A stretch of 59,634 nt of DNA from Clavulina sp. PMI_390 (Eukaryota > Basidiomycota > Agaricomycetes > Cantharellales > Hydnaceae). The notes under the pieces were generated by a model. The model made no database searches. It worked only from the letters and a program-made list of their open reading frames with translations, and was not told where the DNA came from. The stretch is taken from assembly GCA_015039315.1 (NCBI GenBank), contig WIDE01000135.1, positions 16,079-75,712 of the forward strand, in the 5' to 3' direction. Made by a program: the position numbers and the translations under genes. Each line of letters begins with the position of its first letter. Within the stretch, counting starts at the first letter, position 1. Shown here piece by piece: positions 20,078 through 31,882 of this stretch.

Positions 20078-20791
20078 CTACTCGTGAAGCTTTGGCAACG
20101 GATTCGGTACTGCGACTGACCGACGGGGGCTTGATGTTCCCCTCCCCGAGTACCGCCGGGGAGAGGGCTTTGCATGAGATGGAAGCGCAGTCGATCTACG
20201 CGTCGTAGCTTGGCGGGAGTACTGGCAACTCGACACCGGAGCCGCGAGCCAGGTTAGGAGGAAAATGAACAGGAGAACAGCCACCGCCGACGCCAAACCC
20301 CCTCCGCAAAGTGAGTACATGTAATAGTGGCATGGCTTTGACAACTGACAGGCTTGACGTAGACTAGTGCAGAGGAAACCGAGCGGGTACGGCATCCCGT
20401 TAGCAATTTTGCGGATTGGCAAAAGTCGGGGAGTTGAGGAACGATCGACGCGAGCATGTCGTCGGTTGGCGGGGCTGTGCCGGAGCATCCGACAAGCGGT
20501 TTGACTTCGGTGCGTCGCCAACTTGACCGACGGTCGACGGCGAACACGGCGGATTTCACGACGGCAAGTGATGGAAGACAAATGTCGTTCGTGAGTAAGA
20601 GCGGTGAAAATGCCATAGTGCCCACTAGAGTGGAAGCGAGACTTGACGTGTCCAAGGGCCGCTAAGGAGAAAATACAGATGGCACTGTCCATTACGCAAG
20701 AAGGGCCGCCGAACATCGGCAGGGAGGAGTTGTTACGCGTCAGTTCGCATCGGTACTTCGGTGGCCGTGGTAAGGAGTAGAGATTCGACAA
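20078..20791 (-). other. Unassigned 237-codon open frame
   Basis: The longest open frame of the gene-poor island. It opens with a TTG, so there is no ATG at the start. It contains one hydrophobic stretch (LASAVAVLLFIFLLTWLAAP) resembling a membrane helix and is otherwise Arg/Ser/Pro-rich without motifs. It could be a shadow of old coding sequence on the opposite strand. I do not claim a product. Confidence 0.15.
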
Positions 20792-23143
20792 AATTCATCC
20801 ATACGCAGCGGGAATCTCCCCAGTAGAACATTGACACGTTAGAGATCATGTGGACAGACTGCGGAGTTTTCTGAGCGCAAGGGACGACTGACTAGCGGCT
20901 GAAAATACTCCTAAGTCAATAAAACTTCCTAGTAATTATGGAGCGCAATGTCAAGTGTCGGATGGGAAGAGTTCAGGAGTGTAGTGGTTGATCATGGTGA
21001 AAATGCACTTGAAGCGTGGTAGTAACCGTATATGCGCCACCTGAGTACTATCATTCCTGGCAATACTTGACCTAGCGATCGACAGTGTGAAGTAAATATT
21101 GATAGGAGTCTAGTGTCAATCGGCGGTGGTAAGCTCACCTTGAAGCTCTCCTGTCCAGAGACCGCGACTATAGGGCAGCTATGAGGGCCAATGGGTATTC
21201 TTATGACATGATAAACAACATGAATACGCCCTATGGTGCTGTAGGTGTGAGATAAAAGCTTCAGGAGGCAACGCTAGCGAATCATTGGCCTGACTGAATT
21301 TCTGGCCAGCATATTAGGCGCCGCCGAACACAGGAGGGCGTTCGCTCCCAGCTTCAGAGCGTATCAGGGCTAACCTAAGGGAGCTGTTGATCACAAGACG
21401 CTCGCCTGACAGACGAGACGCTGCTGCGGCTTAGGGACCAATAGCGTCAGAGCGAGTCTCGTGGTTGAGGATAGGGGGCAGATGAGCGTTAGAGAAAGGG
21501 GCCTAGAAGCTACCCATTCTCACTAAAGTAGAAAGTGCCAAAATTGGCCTTCGAATATGCGGAGGTAGCGAATAGGGACTAGCCGCGTCCCTATTCAAGG
21601 GCGCTCAAGTATCCTGCAAGTCCATCACTGCAGGCGATGATCATAAGGCGATACTTCGAGCAGTGACACGTCTGAAAGAAGTTGAGCGGTGACGTGTCCT
21701 CCGTATAGGCTTTGATAGTGGTTGTGCTCTGTTTCTCTTTTGTTTGCTCCATGTGTGCAGCTGTGTGGTTGTGCGGAACCCTCTGGTATGACTCGACAGC
21801 GGTTTGAATGCACCATTCATAAGTATCTGACTCCGAATGCATGGGAGCGGAGAAAGAGATGATGAGCACATGGTGCAATGAGGCCGTGAAAGATATGAAA
21901 AGTCTAGCAGTCACTTACAATCAAATGGGCGTCAGAATGAGGAAGAAGGGTTGTTAAAAACCGCCTTTACCACCGAAAGAAGGTAGGTCGGGTGCTATGA
22001 CACAGATTTTCGCGGGCCACACCCCACGGGGCCGGGTGTATGATGGCAGAAACTGCAGATTAGGGGCGACGGAAGCCCGAAACCCGATGCGGTCAACCAG
22101 AAACCTGACAATGAAACACGGAGTGACTCGTCGTTCTGGAATTAGGTGTAACGAGACAAGCCGCAAGATACTCACTTATTTAGAATAACTTTAGTTGGCC
22201 CGCCACATCTTGAAGCTGATGTGGATCACCTGGGGTGAGTGATACTGTGATGACTCGACAACACGGCTGATGTGGCGCCCGTACAGAAACGCGTACCGCA
22301 GATCACTGCAAGGCCCATAAGTCGTGCTGCCAAACCGTTGATCGCCCGACTGGCGCGCTCCTCGGAAATGGATGTTGGGCGGAATTGTGATGCAGTGTCA
22401 ACACCAATTGTAAGGAATAATATCACCAAGGACCGATGATTAAGGGGCTTATCACTACTCTTATGCGCCTATCGTGTACAAAGGATCGTCTCCTAAGGAA
22501 GACGGGAACAAGACTAGGTGGCGATTTTGAATTTTTTTCTGTCAATGATTGAATAATAGATAGTATGACTCCGTACGCATCGCCTTTAGTTCCAGATATA
22601 GTAGCATTCGCGCTTTTTCTGTGCGGCTTTTTGAAACTCGATGGCGTGCACAGCTAGTGGTGACGAGCTCGGTGCGTTGCCGCAAGTTATGATCGGCCCT
22701 CGCTCGACACATGCGTTAGCGCCCAGAAATATCGGAAATTTTGCTCTCATGGAGACTTTCCTCCATGGATACGGCTCATGGAGGGTGCAGAGGAGTCATT
22801 GCGGACGGTGGTTCCAAGATTGGTAGCTTTCATTATCATACCCAAAGTGAGTCGGCACTTACTGTATTGAAATAAACGGCTGTTGTTCGGAAATTCGAGT
22901 CAAAATGTGCACAGGAATCAATTAAAAGCCGGAAATCTTCAAAGATCAGTACAGCGAAGCGAGGTTGGTGGTGAAATAGAGGCTGGACACTGTCAACGTG
23001 TAACGTCCGAGCTGTGAGCCGGAAACGCGTCCTCGACGATGCATAGGAATGAGTTTGACATGCTACACTGCAACATGCGGACGCGGGTGGACGAAGGCGA
23101 TACCAGCTTCGCGTATCCTTCCCATCAGCAAACCAGAGCAACT

Positions 23144-23171
23144 TGACGCGTGACGTGTGACGCGTGACGGG
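23144..23171. repeat. Four tandem TGACGNG heptamers
   Basis: Units TGACGCG, TGACGTG, TGACGCG and TGACGGG follow each other without spacing. The junctions create two ACGTG/ACGCG-like elements. TGACG is a half-site of CREB/ATF-type bZIP factors. It lies in non-coding sequence about 2.9 kb upstream of the second bZIP-like gene. Confidence 0.5.
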
Positions 23172-25634
23172 AATTCTGTGTGTGGCGATGAATCGCATAG
23201 TAACCAGGGACCATGGCTGCGCTGTGGGGAAAAACATTAGGATATCGAATGGCGATGTTGAGAATGCGACGTGGAAGCTTTAGCGGTGCATGTGGGGAAA
23301 CCTTGGGACGTAAGATGACAATTCAGTCAAATTGCAAGACAAATGCGGAAGACAACAGACGAGCCTTTATGGGCTTGGCAGATTAAATATTCCATGAAAT
23401 TCCTCAAGAAAATATGTGGTATGGCAGTGTGGACGGATATGAGACAATCAGGAGTACCAGTGGTGAGAGAATCGAGCCTGAAATAGCTAGACCATCATCG
23501 CATTCAGGATGTACTGGAATCCACGCCACAATTGGCATCAAATCACCAGCTAGAGTGTTGATACGGAATCATGACTCCCAATCATATACGGAGCCCAAAT
23601 GAGACCGCCACATAATGAGAGAGCCTGACAGGGACGATCGCCGATGTGCACGAAGCTGAGTCTGGCATGGGACCAGCACAGGCACACAGATACATGCATA
23701 GACTGGATTTGAGAATCGTTCCAACTGTTTTCATGCTCGTTGCAGTGTTCGTGATAAGCCAGGAGCTTTATCGAGAATCCAGACTGAGGATAATTAGAAG
23801 CAATCCCGTACTTGACAGAAAAGGCAACTCCTGATTCGGGGGTTAATTACTAGCAGAGGTGGAGCCAATAAACGTCCACAAATCCCCCACAACGCCCAAT
23901 ATGTCAAGGAATCATCAAGTCTAGATAGGTCTTTCACGGAATTGGGTGCACTCGGAAACGTCGAAAGGCGCGAGACGGAATAGCAAATCAAAGCAGAGTG
24001 CAAGGATCGTCTTCATTTGTAGAGCGGATAGATTTGTACGGCATAACGTTGAGCCAGGAAGAATTCGGGCCGAATCAAGCACAGTGTAGTAGTAAGGGAA
24101 AAGCCGCTTGAAGAGGCAAAGCTGAGGTTACGGGTCTTGTAGGAGTACCTATGTCAGTTCGCGGAAGGAGTCGGGATCACGGAACTGACGATGAGGCAAA
24201 TTGCACAAATGTGAGAATCATCGAGTCATTTAGATAGGATGCTGCCAAGAGTCGTAGGATCAATACTATCGCTCAATAGAGGATATGTCAGTTCTGAGCA
24301 GGGAGACTGGGCAAATCATCGATGGTTGGGCTGATCAGTCCGAGATCCCGCTCTCTCGATTCGATTGTAGCGTGCATGCCGCATTCAAGGTTCGGAATTG
24401 TAGTCATAGACGAGCATAGCTCCGTTCCTGCTTCAATGCTTCCGCCATCCTATCGGCCAGGGACTGTTATGGCGGTTGTGCCTCGGGGAGAATCGACTGC
24501 GTTGGGTTAGCCGCGGCCATTGAGGCGATCCCGATGGTCTCCGCCCCCCCTTCCGCACTTTCCGCACGTGAACATCTGGCCAAGCCTCCGAAATATCAGC
24601 GCGCGCAGGTGGAGAAGTCAATTCCACTACACGGACGCTCGTCGCAGCCGCTCGTCTCAGATGCGCCGTTCGGTGTGGCGGCCTCGGGCGCCGATAGCCA
24701 GGCTTACTTAGTGCGATGAGGTTCACGGAGTTTACAACGGAATCTGGAAGCCCAAGGGCCGGGAGCCCTAGGGAGTCATATCGGTTTACGTAGATATAGT
24801 CACTAGCGTTAGAAGGCAGCCGGAGTCAGTATTGATATATCTCAAAGATCTCAACAATATCAGTGTAAATGAGTGGCGTGCGTGTACGTCCCGGCTATGA
24901 TTCGATTCGGGCACCGGAGCTATGGCTGGCGGCACCCGGGCTGAACAAACCAATCAATCAACCTCTTGATAGTGGAAATTATGGTTGCTGGATTTGTCGG
25001 CAAAGCAAAAAGGTTTCCCAAGAAGGAAATTCCCACACTAAGCGCCAACTCTTGTCACTGCCACGACTTTGCCATCACATCACACTGCGCGCTCCGGAGC
25101 GACTTTCCAGTCTGAAGGATCCCTCAAGAGAAAACATGCACCTTTTTCTCGCTAGTTCTAGAACTTTCCAGCAAGTTCCGAAAGCTCATCGGCTACTCCC
25201 GGGTGGAGGCAAAAAAGCATGACCATGCCACTTTTCTGGCTGGTGGAGTGGTGCACGCAACCCCAAGACCCTTGTAGTCACCGTCGATGGAGCGGGAATC
25301 GGGATGACTGCGGATCGATCTGAGCTGCGTGCAGTGCAGAGACTCGTAACCCCCACTCAGTTGCGATCTGCTTCTGTTGGGACACACCTATTGTCTCATA
25401 AACACTCTCCACTTGTGTTGCCTGAAAGTTATTCCATTCAGGAGCATATAAACATGTCTCCATTATCTACCTCGCGTAGTACCTCCCTCATACGTGTACA
25501 CCCCAACCATCATCGTTAACTAGGAGCGCAGCCAGTTCCCCTTACATAAATAGCACCGACTCCTCTTCACCCACCACTGGCCTCCACCTCCACCCCTCAT
25601 ACCAAGAGCATAGAAACGTTAGTCAGACATCCCA

Positions 25635-26064
25635 GTGAGTGCAAAAGTCCCTCCACTATTTTCGTTTGCCCTTCCATGCGTCGGTTATGCATAATCATCC
25701 GAGAGATGTGTAATGAGTCATTATGTGGATGACATCACACAGCCTCTTCGGCTGCGAGACGGGAAGCGCCGCCGAGGCACCACGGCCAGCACCACTTCTG
25801 CAGCTGCTTGCTAAGCTGTGCTGTGTTAGCCAAGGGGATGGTTACAGACTGGGCTCTCCACTCAATCGAGTCATCTGCCGATTAGTCTTCATCGGAAGAC
25901 GGCGACTCACACCATCCTGCCTCGCCACATATATATATACGCAGCCTCATGCCCAGGCTCACTCTTCCTCCACTTAACTCACTCCTCTCCACTGCCTCCT
26001 ACTACTTGACATCTACCCAACTCCTCCTACTTCTATACTTACAACTTGCTTACCCTCACCACAG
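25635..26064 (+). other. Possible 5' UTR intron of the second bZIP-like gene
   Basis: The donor CCA|GTGAGT at 25635 and the acceptor CTCACCACAG ending at 26064 would remove 430 nt. It would join a leader from a TATA-like CATAAATA at 25545 to the coding exon starting at 26082. The spliced leader would contain no ATG. The alternative is a second promoter inside this segment, with a TA-repeat TATA box at 25929-25939. Confidence 0.35.
25711..25723. promoter_or_regulatory. 13-bp palindrome with Gcn4 consensus site
   Basis: TAATGAGTCATTA is a perfect odd palindrome around the central G. It contains ATGAGTCAT, the optimal Gcn4 homodimer site. It lies 371 nt before the start codon of the bZIP-like gene, in its promoter or first intron. 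A TGACATCA, close to a CRE, follows at about 25730. Confidence 0.5.
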
Positions 26065-26158
26065 GAATACCTCGCCACTACATGACCATCAGCAGTATCC
26101 CAGCTTCCTCAGGAGCGCATGCCGCTTGGTCCACAGAGCGATCCACGATCAACTTTGA
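25949..26158 (+). promoter_or_regulatory. Possible overlapping uORF (69 codons)
   Basis: An ATG at 25949, 10 nt after the TA-repeat TATA, opens a 69-codon frame that ends at 26158. It overlaps the main start at 26082 in another frame. If transcription begins upstream of 25949 and the segment is not spliced out, it would repress translation in the manner of the overlapping uORF of ATF4. The product is Leu/Ser/Thr-rich with no motif. Confidence 0.25.
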
Positions 26159-28305
26159 CGAGCGTGAGATGGAGGGAGCTTTATCCCTTCACGCCCTCAG
26201 GTCTCAGTCTCCTGACACTCCCACAGGAGACAACCTCGTGTTGCGGCACAAGGAAGAGCTGGTCAGTCCCAGCGTGACTGCAGTCTCTCTGTTTCCTTCC
26301 CCACCAACCACTACCAAATCTCTTGTCACTCCCATAACCGCCAACATATATAAATACCAGGCAATGCGACAACAGTCGAGTTCTCCTTCTCCAATCTCCC
26401 CCGGAACCGTGACCATGTCAACCTCGCCAAATTCTACCTCTCATTCCCGCATGGCCATCGCTGGTCTCCTCTCCCCAGAAGCATCACTCTCTCCCCCAAC
26501 CGAGACAGCGTCTTCGCTTCCACCCCACATGGCCCGCTCAGCTCACCATTCAGGCGGATCTCATCAATCCCTGCTCTCAATGGACACAAGCTCCTCGATC
26601 GAGGGGTCCTCCATATCAGATGCATCCCCCTACACTGCCTCTCGTAGCATTTCTCTCCCATCCCCTCCTGCCATCGTCAGCGCGTATTCCAACCACCATA
26701 ACCACCCCTCCCAATCCTCCATGTACGACTTTGAGCATTCGAGTCATCCCCAGTCATATGCTCGGGCCTCTTCAGCGTACGCGCCGGCTCTCGGCATCTA
26801 TGACTCGGGCGCAGTCGTAGACGCGCAATCCCCTTCTTCGTCGGCACAGACCTTCTATGGTGCTGAGTCATCGACCTCTCCAACGATCTCCAGCCCTGGC
26901 TCTAACAAGCGTAAACGCACCGCTGGCGCTGACTCAACGAGCGCCCAGGAGAAGGATGATCGGTCGAAGGCTTGGAGGTTTGCCAACGGGCATCGAAATA
27001 GCACTGTCCCAGTCGACCTGAACGCTCCTACCAAGCGTAAGAGGCCCAATGGTGCTGGACCCGCTCCCAAGAACAAGAAGACCCCCACGAAAAAGGTGTG
27101 CATTTCCAATCTTTTTTCTTCTCTTTTGTTCTATCACATTCGCCCCTTGCGCTCGTGGCGCTGTTTTTTCGGCTGCTTTCGATGTGCTTCGACGAGTTGC
27201 TCGCAGAGACAGTCGTTGCTGATTTTCTGTACTCCTTTTGTGCTTGCGCGCCCTCTTATGGCAATTGACTAACTGAATTCCTCTCCTTTTTAACAAGACA
27301 ACTCTAGGGCTAAGCGACCCAATGGCGAGCGCAGCTCTCAGCGATGCGCCAGCGCTAGGCATTTCTCTCGCTGATGCCTCGGCCTCCACGTCTGTTCCGG
27401 TTGCGGCTCAGTCCTCCACTTCCACGTCGGGCTCTTCTCGTAAGCGTCGTCGGACTTCCGGCACTTCACCTCGCTCTTCTCCTGCCGAACCCGGCAGTGA
27501 GGAGGATGAGCTGGAGGGCGAGGACGAAGACGAGAAGGACGGCGACTACAACGACTCACGTTCCATCGCCTCAGACATCATATATCCCTCGCAAACCACC
27601 ATCAAGCCCACAGCCACTGCTGACGATGAGTGGGCCGATGAGGATACGGGCGAGAACCTCGATGAAGCCGCCCTCAAGCGCCGAAAGAATACCCTCGCTG
27701 CGCGCCGCACCCGGGAGCGCAAAGCTAATACGGACTGTATCCAACGTGCCCAGATCCACGCACGTGGTGTCTTCATCAACGAGGCCATCGAGCAGCAGAA
27801 GCGCCTTGCTATCGAGGCCGAGAAGTACTATCAAGACGCAAGGGAGAAGAAGAAGGAGCTTGAAGATGCTAATTTGCTTCTCACTTGGGTCTCCAAGGTC
27901 ATGTCAGACCTTGCGGCCGAGTTGTACCCCGGCGACGAGGCAAGGGCACTGGCACGGGCGAAGTTTGAGATGGATAAGTTGGTGAAGCAGAAGAGGGCCA
28001 TGGACACCGAAGTACCCAACGAACCCAGCGTCAAGGGAAGATTCCCTGTCCTGGAATACACTCTTGCACGCGAAGAGGCCGCCAAGGATGATTGGCTGGC
28101 GCACAAGCGCAACAAGTCTGGCCCATTCGAGCCCTCAGTCGATGCACTCAACGGCCGGAATCAACGTTCGATGATCGATGTCGTTGGGGATATGGATCGC
28201 GACGAGTTGGAGCTCTTCCCTGGCACCATCCCTGCTGCAGAGTTCTTGAAGTTGCGCGGTCTTAAACCTTCGACGAAGGGCGGGGGCAAGAAGAAGGCCT
28301 CGTAA
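26082..28305 (+). CDS. bZIP-like protein: Gcn4-type basic region, no zipper
   Basis: Two exons, 26082-27095 and 27298-28305, 673 residues. The 202 nt intron has GTGTGC donor, a CTAAC branch-like motif at 27269 and a CAAG acceptor; both sides are phase 0. The open frame starts earlier at a TTG, but the first ATG is 26082. Residues 1-330 are Ser/Pro-rich. At about 464-480 lies LKRRKNTLAARRTRERK, the N-x-x-A-A-R-x-x-R-x-R pattern of a Gcn4-type basic region. The following 70 residues are charged and probably helical (EKYYQDAREKKKELEDA) but lack leucines at seven-residue spacing, so dimerisation by a normal zipper is not evident. The C-terminus is unfamiliar. It may bind DNA as a partner of another bZIP factor, or the similarity may be limited to the basic patch. 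Confidence 0.6.
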
Positions 28306-30742
28306 CATGTAATTTTCTCTTTTCCTTTGTCTGTTCTTCTTCACCTTCCCCCATCATCGTTAGTCATTCACCCCCCTTTGTGCTTTATGTCTTGTACTAC
28401 ATGGACAGCGGCACACACGATCCGCGTGGTTTTGTGCTCATTCTCTTCATGACCCCGTTATGCCTCCCCAAGAACTTTATTATCTTTCGTTCTTGTTCCC
28501 ATCTACGGACTACACCCCCATTCTCAATTGATGTTCACAATACCCGCATCCCACCTCCATTACCCCGTACAAAATTGTTTGTCTATGCATTCCTTCTGCT
28601 TGGGTTCCTTGTATTTTTTCTTGTATAAATACTTGCTCTCTTCTTCCAGGATGTGTCGGTCACATCCTCCAGAATAGCTAATTTGGCTTGTGTCATTACT
28701 TTGGTGCATGTGCTCTTCGTAGTCAGTACTTGTCGCTTTAAAATTTAGACATTCTGAGGACCTTTCTGTGGCTGGCGATAACTATTTGTCCATGTGCGAT
28801 TCATGCGGGACTCTCCGACTATCGATATCCGACCCGGAATTCCAGCTTTGTCATTAAAGTGTCTACTATATAAAGTCCACCATATAAAGAGATTGTCGAA
28901 AGTTCGAGACCTTGTGCTAGATTTTCCTGCTCCACAATTGTGCCAACAATAATTGAATCTCAGCTGATGAACTCTAACTTGTCTAGACCGTCGCGCAGCA
29001 TCGTTCATTTGCTCTAATCGACTACGCCAATACTAAGTGTCTTATGGATGTCGTCAAAAAGGCGGGCGCTAGCTCTTGGCGCTTGGCTTCGAGCCACTGG
29101 AGCTCGTGACTTGTATTTCCGCAGCAGCAGAGGCGGGAATGCGTCGGGGTCGGCCTGCTGCGCTTTGTTTGGACCGGGCGCCGCCTCTCGGGCCCGAGTT
29201 GCCTACCCATGGAGCACCTGCTCCATCACACATCGATCTGCAGCTTTCCGGCCCCGTCTTTTGAGCGTTACGCTATGGGGCTGTGGTCAGTGTTCCGCTC
29301 CACAGAGCTCATTGTATTTCCTCGTGAAAGTGACGTGGCCTCGGTCTCGGGCTCGGATGATCAGTGATCTTTGGGGTGTAAGCTTCCTGCCCCGTCACGG
29401 AATCGCGGATGTCGAACTACTAGAATTTTTCTCGAGCGGCTACGGAGGGCGGTGTAATGGCCTGATTTCCACTCGCTCGAGTTTTTTTTTTTTTAACGTA
29501 GTAGGATGGCATCCGCGAGTACGTCTTCGGGTAGATGATGCACAGGAGTTTTGATGGCGACGTCGTAACTAGCGGTCCCGCTTGCTCGATCTTTACCTCA
29601 TTATATCATATGGAGTAGCACTGGATCTCTTAATGAAACTATCCTGAATCGAACTCCGGATTGATGGGGCCGCAGTTTGAATAACGCCCGAAATATACTG
29701 ACTATTGCGTAGTCGAACATCATCGTAGATAATATTATATTTCCGGTCACTCTGCCTGTACTTCCTCGCCTTCACCAATCTACCTAGCATTTCTACTGCC
29801 AAGATTTGGCGCCAACGTGAGGTATCCGAAGTAGCGGCACTCGGTTTAGGCTTGTCAAGACATATGTTTCCTCAATCTGTCATTTATCATCTTGTTGTTA
29901 TTCAGGATTGATCACCAATTCGTAAAGTTCGCCCATATTTCACTCATATTCGTCGCATCTATCGTTTCACTGAGCTCCTAGCTTATTTACAATAGCATAA
30001 CTTCCGAAAGAGGAGAACTAGGGATGCTCTCAAATCGGTAGTCTATCTCTCCAGGACCTTGATTCCTCTGATTACTGATGAGGATGCATTTCCATTTGCT
30101 AATAGCTTGTATCATCCTCGCTCTATGCGAATGCGGTGTCAATTTGTCCTTGTGTTTATGTTCAAGCTTCTGGCTGCTATTGGTGGCGATGTCCAGTTTG
30201 GGATACTGCTCTCCGCATTGAGCTCTGAAGGCACCCGTTATGATTATAATCGATTAACTGCCTCAGGAGACTTTTGGAAGCTCTCGTCTGCTATTGGTCT
30301 GTACTATGAAATTACTACCGAACTACTTAAGACATGCCAGTCGAGATATAAGGATCAAGAGTGTTGTTATACTACTCAAGCGCTAACAGGGGTTCCTTGC
30401 TGACATCCCCACATGCACACCCTCACACATATTCAGTGGAAGCGTACAGCCGCACGCATAGCGATCGCTGAATGCTTATCCCAGGCTACTTCTGGCCTAC
30501 CAATCTCTACAGCCCAGCATTATATGTGGCACCCACGAGTGCAACACGCTCGGGCCACGTGAGGAGTCATGGACACCCCCTGTGGGATTGAGGGCCACAG
30601 CGCAAGTTCTGACACTCCTATCGCTCCCCACCCATATAAGATGACTTGAGGAGGGCCATTCGCGTCCCATCATCACACTGTACAAGCGCGCGAGAATATT
30701 TCTACCCACTAAGTCCCATTTTCTTTCCGAAAATCAGCAAAT
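28306..30742. other. Gene-poor spacer with a possible decayed frame
   Basis: The first 300 nt or so are probably the 3' UTR of the bZIP-like gene (pyrimidine-rich). Around 29076-29262 a plus-strand frame reads Arg/Pro/Ala-rich sequence and stops in a TTTT run. Reading with one T fewer leads into a further open stretch to 29367, so this may be a frameshifted relic. A 115-codon plus-strand frame (30059-30403, non-ATG start) and a 69-codon minus-strand frame (29593-29802) are unassigned. A poly-T run lies near 29484-29494. Confidence 0.35.
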
Positions 30743-31882
30743 ATGCCAAAAGCTGGAAGTTCAAGGCCACTAAAAGCTGCTTCTACGCACAAATCATGGG
30801 AAGCCGCCCATGGCGTCAGGAATCAAGAGGTCAAAGCGTTAATAACTAAGGCTCTGGAAGAGTTCAAGAAGCTCTTTCCCGATCAGGTCTGGAACATATT
30901 TGCTTTCCTCATGATAAGTTCTTTGACTAAGTATGCTCGTTGATTGGCGCTCAAGACCCCAATGAATTCAGAACCTAGCCATGAGGTAACCCAAACACCT
31001 CAGGAATTTGCAGATATGACACAAGCAGAGTACCTTAAAGCAAAGAATCGGATCGCCGGAAGCGATACTAGGAAGAGACGAGTACAGGGAATGGCGAAGC
31101 TGGCAAGTTGGCTGCTGCATGCATGTGGTGAGATCAACAGGCTTCGTATGCGTGATGAGAACCAAGCTCTCGAAATCAAGCGCCTAAGGGCCGAAGTATA
31201 TGAACTAAAGCGCCAACTTAAGAACCTCTCTTGGCGCGGACTGCAAAATTCGAGCTCGTCGCCGCCTTACGGACAAAGTTACAGAGATCTGGAATACAAC
31301 GGGTACAACATAGCGCAAAGAGACCAGACCAGCCCTTTCGCTTCTACATCTTTGTGGAGACCACGACATGAGCGCCGTGTTGTTGATTCTCCTCAGCTAG
31401 AACTACCCAGGTTGCCGCCCAGCCATGCTCAGTATTCTTACTCATCACGATCGCCCACAATCAATCCCATTTCGGCCGCCACGTTTAGCCCAAGATTGCA
31501 GAGTAACATCTCCCGTGAAGCAGATAGGGGATCCTTCATTCAGGCTTCAACCTCCTCGACTCATCAGAGTTTACCACCACTTTCAACAGTACTAGCACCG
31601 TCTCCTCCAGCAATTCATGAAAGAAGCAGTCCCTCGCCGCGGTCAACGTATGAGAATGGTGGAACCTACTATGAGGTAGACCACCATCATGCTGGCTCGA
31701 GTCTAGCTGGCCGTGAGCGAGAGCCTCAAGCTCATGGTAGTGTAACGCATCAGGCTAAGAGTAGGCAACCAACACAGTATTCAAACTTAGAGCACGCGCG
31801 CACTGTGAGATATCTCTCAAGGTCTCCCCTATTACAGGGAAGACTAAGGAGAGTCACTCCAGAAGGTTCGCATGTGAATTGA
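30743..31882 (+). CDS. Hypothetical coiled-coil protein
   Basis: Two exons, 30743-30886 and 30956-31882, 356 residues. The intron is 69 nt, phase 0, with CAG|GTCTGG donor and CTCAAG acceptor; it removes an in-frame stop. Residues 1-100 are charged and helical. At about 105-150 a heptad-like coiled coil with Leu, Ile and Met at core positions (ALEIKRLRAEVYELKRQL) follows a basic patch TRKRRVQ. The C-terminal half is Ser/Pro/Arg-rich and disordered. The basic-then-coiled layout could suggest a divergent DNA-binding zipper protein, but the basic patch lacks the bZIP signature. I do not recognise a family. Confidence 0.5.

Larger units (their letters stand above)
19363..25634. other. Gene-poor island of about 6 kb
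   Basis: No intact gene could be recognised on either strand. The base composition is not AT-rich. Frames of 60-130 codons are scattered on all strands without motifs. Some stretches read like decayed coding sequence, notably 19904-20664 (an ATG with a GTAAGT donor and two later exon-like blocks holding four in-frame stops) and about 24400-24719 on the plus strand. A TATA-like CATAAATA at 25545 near the right end is probably a promoter of the following gene. No terminal repeats, reverse transcriptase or transposase motifs were seen. Confidence 0.4.

Noticed and set aside
29048..29554. 168-codon plus-strand frame as a gene
   Set aside because: A competing frame in the same place looks more protein-like, and the long frame ends in a poly-T-derived Phe run. 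No motif in either.
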